Source of the DNA: Oscillospiraceae bacterium
GTDB taxonomy: Bacteria > Bacillota > Clostridia > Oscillospirales > Acutalibacteraceae
DNA: 64,000 nt
Direction of reading: 5' to 3'
Assembly (NCBI GenBank): GCA_015065645.1
Contig: SVPW01000005.1
Coordinates: 1-64,000, forward strand
Positions 19,779 to 27,758 of this stretch are shown piece by piece. Made by a program: the position numbers and the translations under genes. How positions within the stretch are numbered: position 1 is the stretch's first letter; each line of letters starts with the position of its first letter. The notes beneath the pieces are model-generated. The model ran no database searches, had not been told where the DNA came from, and saw only the letters and a program-made list of their open reading frames with translations.

Positions 19779-19842
19779 AAATAGTGTATAATAATATATT
19801 AATGAATAATTTAAAATAATTCTCACAAAGGAGTTTTCCGTA

Positions 19843-21675
19843 ATGTGTGGTTTTACAGGTTTTACAAACAATATACAGGATGACGGTGTGGTACTTGGTG
19901 CTATGATGGACCGTATCGTTCATCGTGGGCCCGACTCTCAAGGACAATACATTGACAGTGATATTGCATTAGGCTTCAGAAGGCTCAGCATTATTGACCT
20001 TGCTGAAGGGCATCAGCCTATGTTTAATGAGGACAAGTCATTAGTTCTTACCTTTAACGGAGAAATTTATAATTTTAAAGAGCTTCGTTCAGAGCTTATT
20101 GAAGCAGGTCATACATTCGCAAACAATTCCGATAGCGAGGTATTGCTTCACGGTTATGAGCAATGGGGTGCAAACCTTGTTGAAAAACTTAGGGGTATGT
20201 TTGCCTTTGTAATTTTTGACCGCAACACCAAAACCCTTTTTGGAGCAAGGGATATTTTCGGAATAAAGCCGTTTTACTACACCACAATGAACGGTACATT
20301 CATGTTCGGTTCGGAAATAAAGTCATTTTTGGATCATCCTGATTTCAAAAAAGAGCTTAACGAGGAGGCCTTGGGTCATTATTTATCATTCCAATACTCC
20401 CCCACCGAAGAAACATTTTTTAAGGGTGTTTATAAATTACCGCCCGCACACTATTTTATCATGCGTGACGGTAAAATGGATAAGGTGCGTTATTTCCGTC
20501 CCGATTTTAACCCTGTAAGCGGTGTTACCGATTATTTTGCTGACCTTACCGATGAAGCTGTAAGAGAATCGGTAGCGGCACATAAAATTGCCGATGTTGA
20601 GGTTGGTTCATTCCTTTCAAGCGGTATTGATTCAAGCTATATTGCCGAAGCTGCAAATGTTGATAAAACCTTTACTGTAGGCTTTGAAAGTCCCGATGGC
20701 GACCGTTATAACGAAATCCATTTTGCAAAGGAATTTGCAAAAACAATCGGTGTTGAAAACATTGCAAAGATTATTACACCAGAAGAATATTGGGGCAATT
20801 TTGCAAAAATTCAGTACCATATGGATGAACCTTTGGCAGACCCTGCCGCAATTGCACTTTATTTTGTGAGCAAGCTTGCAAGTGAGCATGTTAAGGTTGT
20901 AATGTCGGGAGAGGGTGCCGATGAGCTGTTTGGCGGATACCGCATTTATCAAGAGCCGCTTACCCTTACAAGTTATGATAAATTACCCTTCTGCATCCGC
21001 AGAATTATAAGCAAAATATGTGAGCATCTGCCCCAAAAGCACGGTATTAACTATCTTGTACGCAGAGGTAAGACCATTGAAGAGCGCTTTATAGGAAATG
21101 CAAATATTTTTTCTCTTAAAGAGCGTAACGCTATTTTAAAGAGCGAAATTGCAAAATCTGCGGTTTCACCTCAGCTTCTTTGCAAAAAGTTTTATGATGA
21201 AGTTAAGGATAAGGATACCGTTACAAAGATGCAATATCTTGATATTCACATGTGGCTTATGGGTGATATTCTGCTTAAAGCCGATAAAACAAGTATGGCA
21301 AACTCTTTGGAGCTTCGTGTTCCGTTCCTTGATAAAAAGGTATTAAGTCTTGCTCAAACCATTCCGCTTGAAAGCCGTGTAAACACTAAAACAACTAAGC
21401 TTGCTTTACGCCGTGCCGCAGAACGCACTTTACCAAAGCTCACCGCCCAAAAGGACAAGCTTGGTTTCCCTGTTCCTATCAGGGTATGGCTTAAAGAGGA
21501 TGAATATTTTAACACCGTAAAGGGAGAGTTTACCTCACCTGCCGCAGAAAAATATTTTGATACTGCAAAGCTTGTTAAAATGCTTGAAAACCACCGTGCA
21601 GGTAAGGCTGATCTCAGCCGTAAGATATGGACGGTTTACACCTTCCTTGTATGGTATAAAGAATTTTTTGCATAA
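19843..21675 (+). CDS. asnB: Asparagine synthase (glutamine-hydrolysing)
   Basis: MCGFTGF N-terminal nucleophile Cys; VGSFLSSGIDSSYIAE PP-loop. Confidence 0.95.
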   Translation: MCGFTGFTNNIQDDGVVLGAMMDRIVHRGPDSQGQYIDSDIALGFRRLSIIDLAEGHQPMFNEDKSLVLTFNGEIYNFKELRSELIEAGHTFANNSDSEVLLHGYEQWGANLVEKLRGMFAFVIFDRNTKTLFGARDIFGIKPFYYTTMNGTFMFGSEIKSFLDHPDFKKELNEEALGHYLSFQYSPTEETFFKGVYKLPPAHYFIMRDGKMDKVRYFRPDFNPVSGVTDYFADLTDEAVRESVAAHKIADVEVGSFLSSGIDSSYIAEAANVDKTFTVGFESPDGDRYNEIHFAKEFAKTIGVENIAKIITPEEYWGNFAKIQYHMDEPLADPAAIALYFVSKLASEHVKVVMSGEGADELFGGYRIYQEPLTLTSYDKLPFCIRRIISKICEHLPQKHGINYLVRRGKTIEERFIGNANIFSLKERNAILKSEIAKSAVSPQLLCKKFYDEVKDKDTVTKMQYLDIHMWLMGDILLKADKTSMANSLELRVPFLDKKVLSLAQTIPLESRVNTKTTKLALRRAAERTLPKLTAQKDKLGFPVPIRVWLKEDEYFNTVKGEFTSPAAEKYFDTAKLVKMLENHRAGKADLSRKIWTVYTFLVWYKEFFA

Positions 21676-21696
21676 ACAAATAAAAGAGGTTAAATA

Positions 21697-23565
21697 TTGG
21701 AAATAAAACATTATAATGCAGGAGAATATGATATTGCCGTTATAGGCGGAGGTCATGCAGGCATTGAAGCAGCATTGGCACCTGCCCGCCTTGGCTGTAA
21801 AACGGTGCTTTTCACCATAAGCCTTGATTGGATAGGCAATATGCCCTGTAACCCATCTATCGGAGGTACAGCCAAGGGTCATTTAGTTCGTGAGCTTGAT
21901 GCCTTAGGCGGTGAAATGGGTAAAGCCGCCGATAAAACCACCCTTCAAAGCAGAATGTTAAACCGTGGTAAAGGACCTGCGGTTTATTCATTGCGTGCAC
22001 AAATTGACCGCAGGGCATACAGCGGCTATATGAAGCATGCAGTTGAGTTGCAGAAAAACCTTGATGTAAAGCAGGCTGAAATAGTTTCTCTTACAAAGGA
22101 AAAAGACGGTTGGCACTGCGTAACCAAATTAGGTGCGGAATTTATTTGCAAATGCGTAATTCTTGCCACAGGTACATTTTTAGGTGGCAGGGTTTACATA
22201 GGAGAGGTAAATTACGAAAGCGGACCTGACGGCAGTTTCCCTGCAAATGAGCTTGTGCAGTCACTTAAAAGCTTGGGATTGCCGCTTCGCCGTTTTAAAA
22301 CAGGCACTCCCGCAAGAGTTGCCCGTGACAGCATTGATTTTTCAAAGCTTGAGGTTCAACCCGGTGACGAAAAAACAGTGCCTTTCAGCTACTCCACCAA
22401 AACGCTGCCCGAAAACAAAGTGGTTTGCCATATAGGCTATACCAATGATGAAACAAAGAAGGTTATCCTTAAAAACCTTGACCGTTCTCCGCTTTATGCA
22501 GGTGATATAAGCGGCGTGGGACCACGATATTGCCCAAGTATTGAGGATAAAGTGGTGCGCTTTGCCGATAAGCCACGGCATCAGATGTTTGTTGAGCCTT
22601 GCGGCGAAGATACCGAAGAGATGTATTTGCAGGGAATGTCATCCTCCCTGCCTGAAGAGGTACAAATAGAGTTTTACCACACCATAGCGGGACTTGAAAA
22701 TGTAAAGGTGATGCGTAACGCATACGCCATTGAATACGATTGTATTGACCCATTAGCCCTTGAGGCAACCCTTGAAGTAAAAGAGCATCCCGGTCTTTAC
22801 GGTGCAGGTCAGTTTAACGGTTCATCGGGTTATGAGGAAGCAGCAGCACAGGGTCTTGTGGCAGGAATAAATGCCGCACATAAGGTTTTGGGAAAAGAAC
22901 CGCTTATTTTAACGAGAGCATCCTCCTATATAGGCACACTTATTGATGACCTTGTAACAAAGGGTTGCTCAGACCCATATCGTATGATGACCTCAAGAAG
23001 TGAATACCGCCTACTGCTTCGTCAGGATAATGCTGATGAACGAATGATGCCTATAGGCTATTCAATAGGCCTTATAAGTCAAGAGCAATATGATGAATTC
23101 TTAGAGCGCAAAGCCCAAAAGGAAGCCGAAATCAAGCGTGTTAGTGAAACATTCTTAGCACCATCATCCCAATTAAACGCTGTGCTTGAAGAAAACGGCA
23201 CCACACCAATGACAACAGGCACACGACTTAGTGACCTTATAAAGCGTCCTCAGCTTTCTTATGATATATTAGCTCCATTTGATAATATGCGTCCTGCCCT
23301 TTCAGACAGTGTTCGTGAAAAGGTGGAAATTGAAATCAAATATGATGGTTATATCACAAGACAGCAAGCTCAGGTAAACGAAATGCTGCGTCTTGAAACC
23401 AAAGAAATTCCCGATGGTATTGATTATTCCGCAGTATATGGATTGCGTCTTGAAGCCGCAGAAAAACTTAATAAGGTAAGACCTAAAAATATTGGTCAGG
23501 CTTCAAGAATTTCGGGAGTAAGCCCTGCCGATATTTCGGTATTACTCATATATCTTGCAAAGTAG
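21697..23565 (+). CDS. mnmG: tRNA uridine-5-carboxymethylaminomethyl modification enzyme MnmG (TTG start)
   Basis: DIAVIGGGHAGIEAALAPARLG, MPCNPSIGGTAKGHLVRE, TGTFLGGRVYIG. Confidence 0.96.
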   Translation: MEIKHYNAGEYDIAVIGGGHAGIEAALAPARLGCKTVLFTISLDWIGNMPCNPSIGGTAKGHLVRELDALGGEMGKAADKTTLQSRMLNRGKGPAVYSLRAQIDRRAYSGYMKHAVELQKNLDVKQAEIVSLTKEKDGWHCVTKLGAEFICKCVILATGTFLGGRVYIGEVNYESGPDGSFPANELVQSLKSLGLPLRRFKTGTPARVARDSIDFSKLEVQPGDEKTVPFSYSTKTLPENKVVCHIGYTNDETKKVILKNLDRSPLYAGDISGVGPRYCPSIEDKVVRFADKPRHQMFVEPCGEDTEEMYLQGMSSSLPEEVQIEFYHTIAGLENVKVMRNAYAIEYDCIDPLALEATLEVKEHPGLYGAGQFNGSSGYEEAAAQGLVAGINAAHKVLGKEPLILTRASSYIGTLIDDLVTKGCSDPYRMMTSRSEYRLLLRQDNADERMMPIGYSIGLISQEQYDEFLERKAQKEAEIKRVSETFLAPSSQLNAVLEENGTTPMTTGTRLSDLIKRPQLSYDILAPFDNMRPALSDSVREKVEIEIKYDGYITRQQAQVNEMLRLETKEIPDGIDYSAVYGLRLEAAEKLNKVRPKNIGQASRISGVSPADISVLLIYLAK

Positions 23566-23573
23566 GAAAAATT

Positions 23574-24290
23574 ATGCTTACATTTGATTTTGATAAAATC
23601 AAGCCTTTGGTTGAAGCTTTCGGAATTGAATTAACCACAGAAATCAAACAAAGGCTAACAACATATGGTAATCTTTTGGCTGAGTGGAATCAAAAAATGA
23701 ATCTTACCGCCATTACCGATAGTGAGGGTATTTTATTTAAACACTTTTATGATTGCCTTTTGTTTTTTAAAAATTTTAATATTCCAAAAAATGCCAAGCT
23801 TATAGATGTTGGCACAGGGGCAGGCTTTCCCGGAATGGTGCTTAAAATTGTTCGTCCCGATATTGAGCTCACACTGCTTGACGGTTTAAACAAGCGCCTT
23901 ATATTCCTTAATGAGGTTTTAAACAGCTTGGGTCTTTCAGCCGAAACGGTGCATTTACGTGCTGAGGATGGTGGAAAAAACCCCTTATACCGTGAGAAGT
24001 TTGATATTGCCACTGCAAGAGCAGTGGCGGCTTTGCCTGTGCTTTGTGAGTATTGCCTGCCTTTTGTAAAGGTGGGGGGTAGCTTTATTGCAATGAAGGG
24101 CTCTTCAGGAGAAACAGAGGAAAAGGATGCCGCAAATGCAATCAAACTGCTTGGGGGTAAAACCAAAAGCATTTCAACCGAAACCCTTACGGGAAACGAA
24201 GCCAGAACATTTATTACCATTAAAAAAATATCGCAAACTCCGCCAAAATATCCCCGAAGCGGCGGTAAAATCGCAAAAAGTGCTCTTTAA
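23574..24290 (+). CDS. rsmG: 16S rRNA (guanine527-N7)-methyltransferase RsmG
   Basis: DVGTGAGFPGMVLKI, ARAVAALPVLCEYCLPFVKVGG; follows mnmG. Confidence 0.95.
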   Translation: MLTFDFDKIKPLVEAFGIELTTEIKQRLTTYGNLLAEWNQKMNLTAITDSEGILFKHFYDCLLFFKNFNIPKNAKLIDVGTGAGFPGMVLKIVRPDIELTLLDGLNKRLIFLNEVLNSLGLSAETVHLRAEDGGKNPLYREKFDIATARAVAALPVLCEYCLPFVKVGGSFIAMKGSSGETEEKDAANAIKLLGGKTKSISTETLTGNEARTFITIKKISQTPPKYPRSGGKIAKSAL

Positions 24291-24307
24291 AAGAGCACTT
24301 TTTGTTT
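24275..24307 (+). terminator. Terminator overlapping the 3' end of rsmG
   Basis: aaaaagtgctctt-ta-aaagagcacttttt followed by gtttttt; rsmG stop (24288-24290) lies in the loop. Confidence 0.85.
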
Positions 24308-24397
24308 TTTATGCACGAATTTGCCCGACCAAATTTCCTTTACAAATTTTCAAAAAATTGTAATAATTAACTTGGCCACTTTAAAGGAGGACAAGTT

Positions 24398-25228
24398 ATG
24401 CACACAATCGCAGGAAAGAAACTTTTAATGCTTCGCCCTGATGAAATTCTTATTTCACAGGAAAGAAAACACCGCATTTATGACGAATATGAGCTCAAAC
24501 GCCTTGCAGACAGTATTTCAATAAACGGTATCGTAGAACCGATATGTATCAGGCGGGTATCCGGCAATTATGAACTTATTGCGGGCGAAAGGCGGTTATG
24601 TGCCGCAAAGCTTGCAGGACTGCGGCGTATACCCTGCGTGCTACATAAAACAAATGATATTTCTGCCGCATTTTATTCGGTTATAGAAAATCTGCAACGC
24701 AGAAATCCAAATCCTTTTGACGAAGCCGAAAGTATTAAATGCTTGATAGACAGCTTTTGCCTTACACAAACAGAAGCCGCTATTCGTTTAGGAATATCTC
24801 AATCCGCACTTACAGCTAAGCTGAAGCTTTTAAATCTTGATACCACACTTCGTAATCGAATAATTGCCGCAGGGGTTAGCGAAAGACATGCCCGTGCATT
24901 ACTTAGGATTGAACAATATAAACGAAATGAGGTTTTAGATAAAATAATAGCAGAAGGTCTTACCGCAAGGCAAACCGAAGAGGTAATTGAGCAACTTCTT
25001 AAACCCAAACCGCAAAATGAAAACGATTCCGCAGAGCCTGTAAGAAAAGTGGCAATTGGCGATTTAAGACTTTTTACCAATAGCCTGATAAAGCTTGTTG
25101 ATACATTGCAAAATGCCGGTATTGATGTACAGTTCAAAAGCAGTGAAAATGAAAAAAGTATTGAATATAAAATAAGGGTACGAAAGGAAAGCTTGCATAC
25201 ACCCTGCCGTCAGTTAAAAATCTGTTAA
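24398..25228 (+). CDS. noc: ParB/Noc-family protein
   Basis: ParB N-term LRPDEILIS...GIVEPICIRR...LIAGERRLCAAKLAG, ENLQRRNPNPFDEA, HTH TQTEAAIRLGISQSALTAKLKLL; position after rsmG matches noc synteny. Confidence 0.8.
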   Translation: MHTIAGKKLLMLRPDEILISQERKHRIYDEYELKRLADSISINGIVEPICIRRVSGNYELIAGERRLCAAKLAGLRRIPCVLHKTNDISAAFYSVIENLQRRNPNPFDEAESIKCLIDSFCLTQTEAAIRLGISQSALTAKLKLLNLDTTLRNRIIAAGVSERHARALLRIEQYKRNEVLDKIIAEGLTARQTEEVIEQLLKPKPQNENDSAEPVRKVAIGDLRLFTNSLIKLVDTLQNAGIDVQFKSSENEKSIEYKIRVRKESLHTPCRQLKIC

Positions 25229-25277
25229 AAGGTCATCCCCTTAGTACGAAAGTACTACCTTTAAACAGTTTTTTAGC

Positions 25278-25300
25278 GACCGCCGATTTTTTTGGCGGTC
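25278..25300 (+). terminator. Hairpin downstream of parB/noc (terminator-like)
   Basis: gaccgcc-gattttttt-ggcggtc. Confidence 0.5.
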
Positions 25301-25314
25301 CAATATTCATCCCC

Positions 25315-25350
25315 CACACAAAGCAGAGGCTCGTTCCTCTGCTTTGTGTG
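25315..25350. terminator. Perfect 15-bp stem hairpin upstream of the S1 gene
   Basis: cacacaaagcagagg-ctcgtt-cctctgctttgtgtg followed by tacttttc. Confidence 0.65.
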
Positions 25351-25442
25351 TACTTTTCAAAGCGGATGTTGCATATATTTGAATAAAAATACTTATAGAC
25401 AGTAGTCTAAAAAGGTCGATAAAAAGAAAGGGCGAGATATAA

Positions 25443-26363
25443 ATGAGAGAATATTATCCCGAAGGATGGATAAGTGACACCACAGAAAATAAGCGTAATA
25501 TGCTTACACCGTCAGCCTTGGCATTGGCACAGGTTAATGAAACGGTGCTTGAAGCGGTGGTGCAAATGTGTGATGCAGACCACAATCTTACAATTAATCT
25601 TGGCTGTATGCCGGGAATAATCCCAAGATGTGAAGGCGCTATCGGAATAAGTGAGGGTACAACCCGTGATATTGCACTTATTTCCCGTGTGGGAAGACCC
25701 GTTTGCTTTGTGGTAACGGCTATTAAAACCGATAGCACAGGTAAACTTTATGCCTTACTTTCAAGACGCCGTGCTCAGGAGCTTTGCCGACAAAGAATTA
25801 TAAATCGCTATCATATAGGCGATATAATTGATGCCAAAATCACGCATCTTGAATCATTTGGTGCATTTTGTGATGTGGGTTGCGGTATTGTGGCACTTCT
25901 TCCAATAGATGCAATATCGGTTTCACGCATTTCCCATCCAAGAGACCGCTTTAAACCGGGTGATAATATTCGTGTAGTTTTAAAGGAGATTGCAGATGAC
26001 GGTAAAATCACCCTTTCTCATAAAGAGCTGCTTGGTACTTGGGAGGAAAATGCTTCTCAGTTTACACCCGGGCAAACCGTTTCAGGGGTTATCAGAAGCA
26101 TTGAGGAGTATGGAGTTTTTGTTGAGCTGACACCTAATCTTGCAGGTCTTGCAGAGCCGAGGCAGGATGTTTTTATAGGTCAGCAGGCAAGTGTTTATAT
26201 TAAAAGCGTAATCCCCGAAAAAATGAAGATAAAGCTTATTATAATAGATAGCTTTAATTCCTTATACACACCGGAAATACGGTATTTTTATACCGAAGAC
26301 CGCATAAAAGAATGGGAATACTCCCCCACCCTTTGCCGCAAAAAAATATGCAGTAATTTTTAG
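25443..26363 (+). CDS. S1 RNA-binding domain protein (RpsA-like, short)
   Basis: S1 repeats: GDIIDAKITHLESFGAFCDVGCGIVALLPI...KITLSHKELLGTW; GQTVSGVIRSIEEYGVFVELTPNLAGLAE. Confidence 0.85.
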   Translation: MREYYPEGWISDTTENKRNMLTPSALALAQVNETVLEAVVQMCDADHNLTINLGCMPGIIPRCEGAIGISEGTTRDIALISRVGRPVCFVVTAIKTDSTGKLYALLSRRRAQELCRQRIINRYHIGDIIDAKITHLESFGAFCDVGCGIVALLPIDAISVSRISHPRDRFKPGDNIRVVLKEIADDGKITLSHKELLGTWEENASQFTPGQTVSGVIRSIEEYGVFVELTPNLAGLAEPRQDVFIGQQASVYIKSVIPEKMKIKLIIIDSFNSLYTPEIRYFYTEDRIKEWEYSPTLCRKKICSNF

Positions 26364-26406
26364 CAAATTATGTTTTTTCATAATAGCAAATTATGTTTTT
26401 TCATAA
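26361..26406 (+). repeat. Perfect tandem duplication of a 23-bp hairpin unit
   Basis: tagcaaattatgttttttcataa x2 (26361-26383, 26384-26406); each unit has ttatg-tttttt-cataa. Confidence 0.9.
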
Positions 26407-26435
26407 TTGACCTTGACTGATTAGTGGTGTATAAT
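26407..26435 (+). promoter_or_regulatory. Sigma-A-like promoter upstream of pyruvate kinase
   Basis: TTGACC (26407-26412), 17-nt spacer, TATAAT (26430-26435). Confidence 0.65.
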
Positions 26436-26483
26436 GTATTTGGTGGAATTTGTTGTAATTGCGCCATATAATCATTTCCGGGG

Positions 26484-27653
26484 ATGTTAATAATGAGAAA
26501 AACAAAGATTGTTTGTACTATAGGTCCTGCGTGCGATAACTACGAAACACTAAAGCAAATGTGCCTTAGTGGTATGAATGTTGCCCGATTTAATTTTTCA
26601 CACGGAACACACGCTGAGCATCTTGAAAAAATGAATACTCTAAAACAGGTTCGCAAAGAGCTAAATTTACCTATTGCTATTATGCTTGATACAAAGGGTC
26701 CGGAATACCGTATCGGTAAATTTGAAAACGGATATATTATGTTAAATGAAGGAGACACCTTTTCCTTTACAACCGATGATATAATCGGAACTCAAACAAG
26801 AGTTTCGGTAAGCTATAAAGGAATGATAAATGAGCTTGAAATTGGCGATACCATTCTTTTAAACAACGGCTTGTTAAAGTTTGTTGTTGAAAGCTTTACC
26901 GATACCGATGCCGTTTGCCGTGTTGTTGATGGAGGTAAGCTTTCCGACCGTAAAAGCATGAGCTTTCCCGGTAAGGTTTTAAAGCAAAAATATCTTAGCG
27001 AACAGGATAAAAAGGATATTCTTTTCGGTGCAGAACAAAATGTTGACTTTATAGCCTGCTCCTTTGTTTCCTGCGCACAAGACCTGATTGATATTAAAAA
27101 TCTGCTTAAAAAAAATAATATAAGCGGAATTGACCTTGTTGCAAAGATTGAAAACCGTGCAGGAATAGATAATATTGAAGAAATTTGCCGTGAATGTGAC
27201 GGTATTATGATAGGCAGAGGAGATTTGGGTGTTGAAATTCCCTTTGAGGAGGTTCCCGCAATCCAAAAACAGCTTATAACCAAATGCCGTTTGCTTGGTG
27301 TTCGTGTTATAACCGCAACCGAAATGCTTGAAAGTATGATAACAAATCTTCGCCCCACAAGAGCAGAAATTTCCGATGTTGCCAATGCCGTTTATGACGG
27401 AACAAGCGCAATAATGCTTTCGGGTGAAACCGCAGCGGGACAGCATCCTGTTGAAGCTGTTAAAACAATGGCTCGTATTGCTGAAACAACCGAACAAAGT
27501 ATAAACTACCAAAAGCGTTTCTTATCCTCTGATTTTATTATTAACGATACGGTTGATGCCATTTCTCATTCAACCTGCGGAATGGCTATTGATATTGATG
27601 CTCAAGCTATCGTTGTATGCTCACTTTCGGGCAATCCGGCAATACAAACCTGA
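26484..27653 (+). pseudogene. pyk: Pyruvate kinase, C-terminal domain truncated by internal deletion/frameshift
   Basis: RKTKIVCTIGPACDNYETL, ARFNFSHGTH, MLDTKGPEYRIG, MIGRGDLGVEIP, ITATEMLESM, GTSAIMLSGETAAG; frame ends in SLSGNPAIQT* near residue 389, while TNLIKVEMIEN* is encoded in another frame at 27644-27679. Confidence 0.8.
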
Positions 27654-27695
27654 TTAAGGTTGAAATGATAGAAAATTAATTATATACATAAATGC

Positions 27696-27736
27696 ACCAC
27701 GGCGGTGTTCCAAAAGGAACACCGCCGTGTGTTTTA
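27696..27736. terminator. Strong hairpin between convergent pyk and the esterase gene
   Basis: cacggcggtgttcc-aaaa-ggaacaccgccgtg (14-bp stem) followed by tgttttata. Confidence 0.9.
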
Positions 27737-27758
27737 TATAAGTATCAAATTTTAAAAA

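Noticed and set aside
26813-27512. 190-aa and 177-aa minus-strand ORFs within pyruvate kinase
   Set aside because: Mutually overlapping and antisense to pyk motifs; no domain recognised
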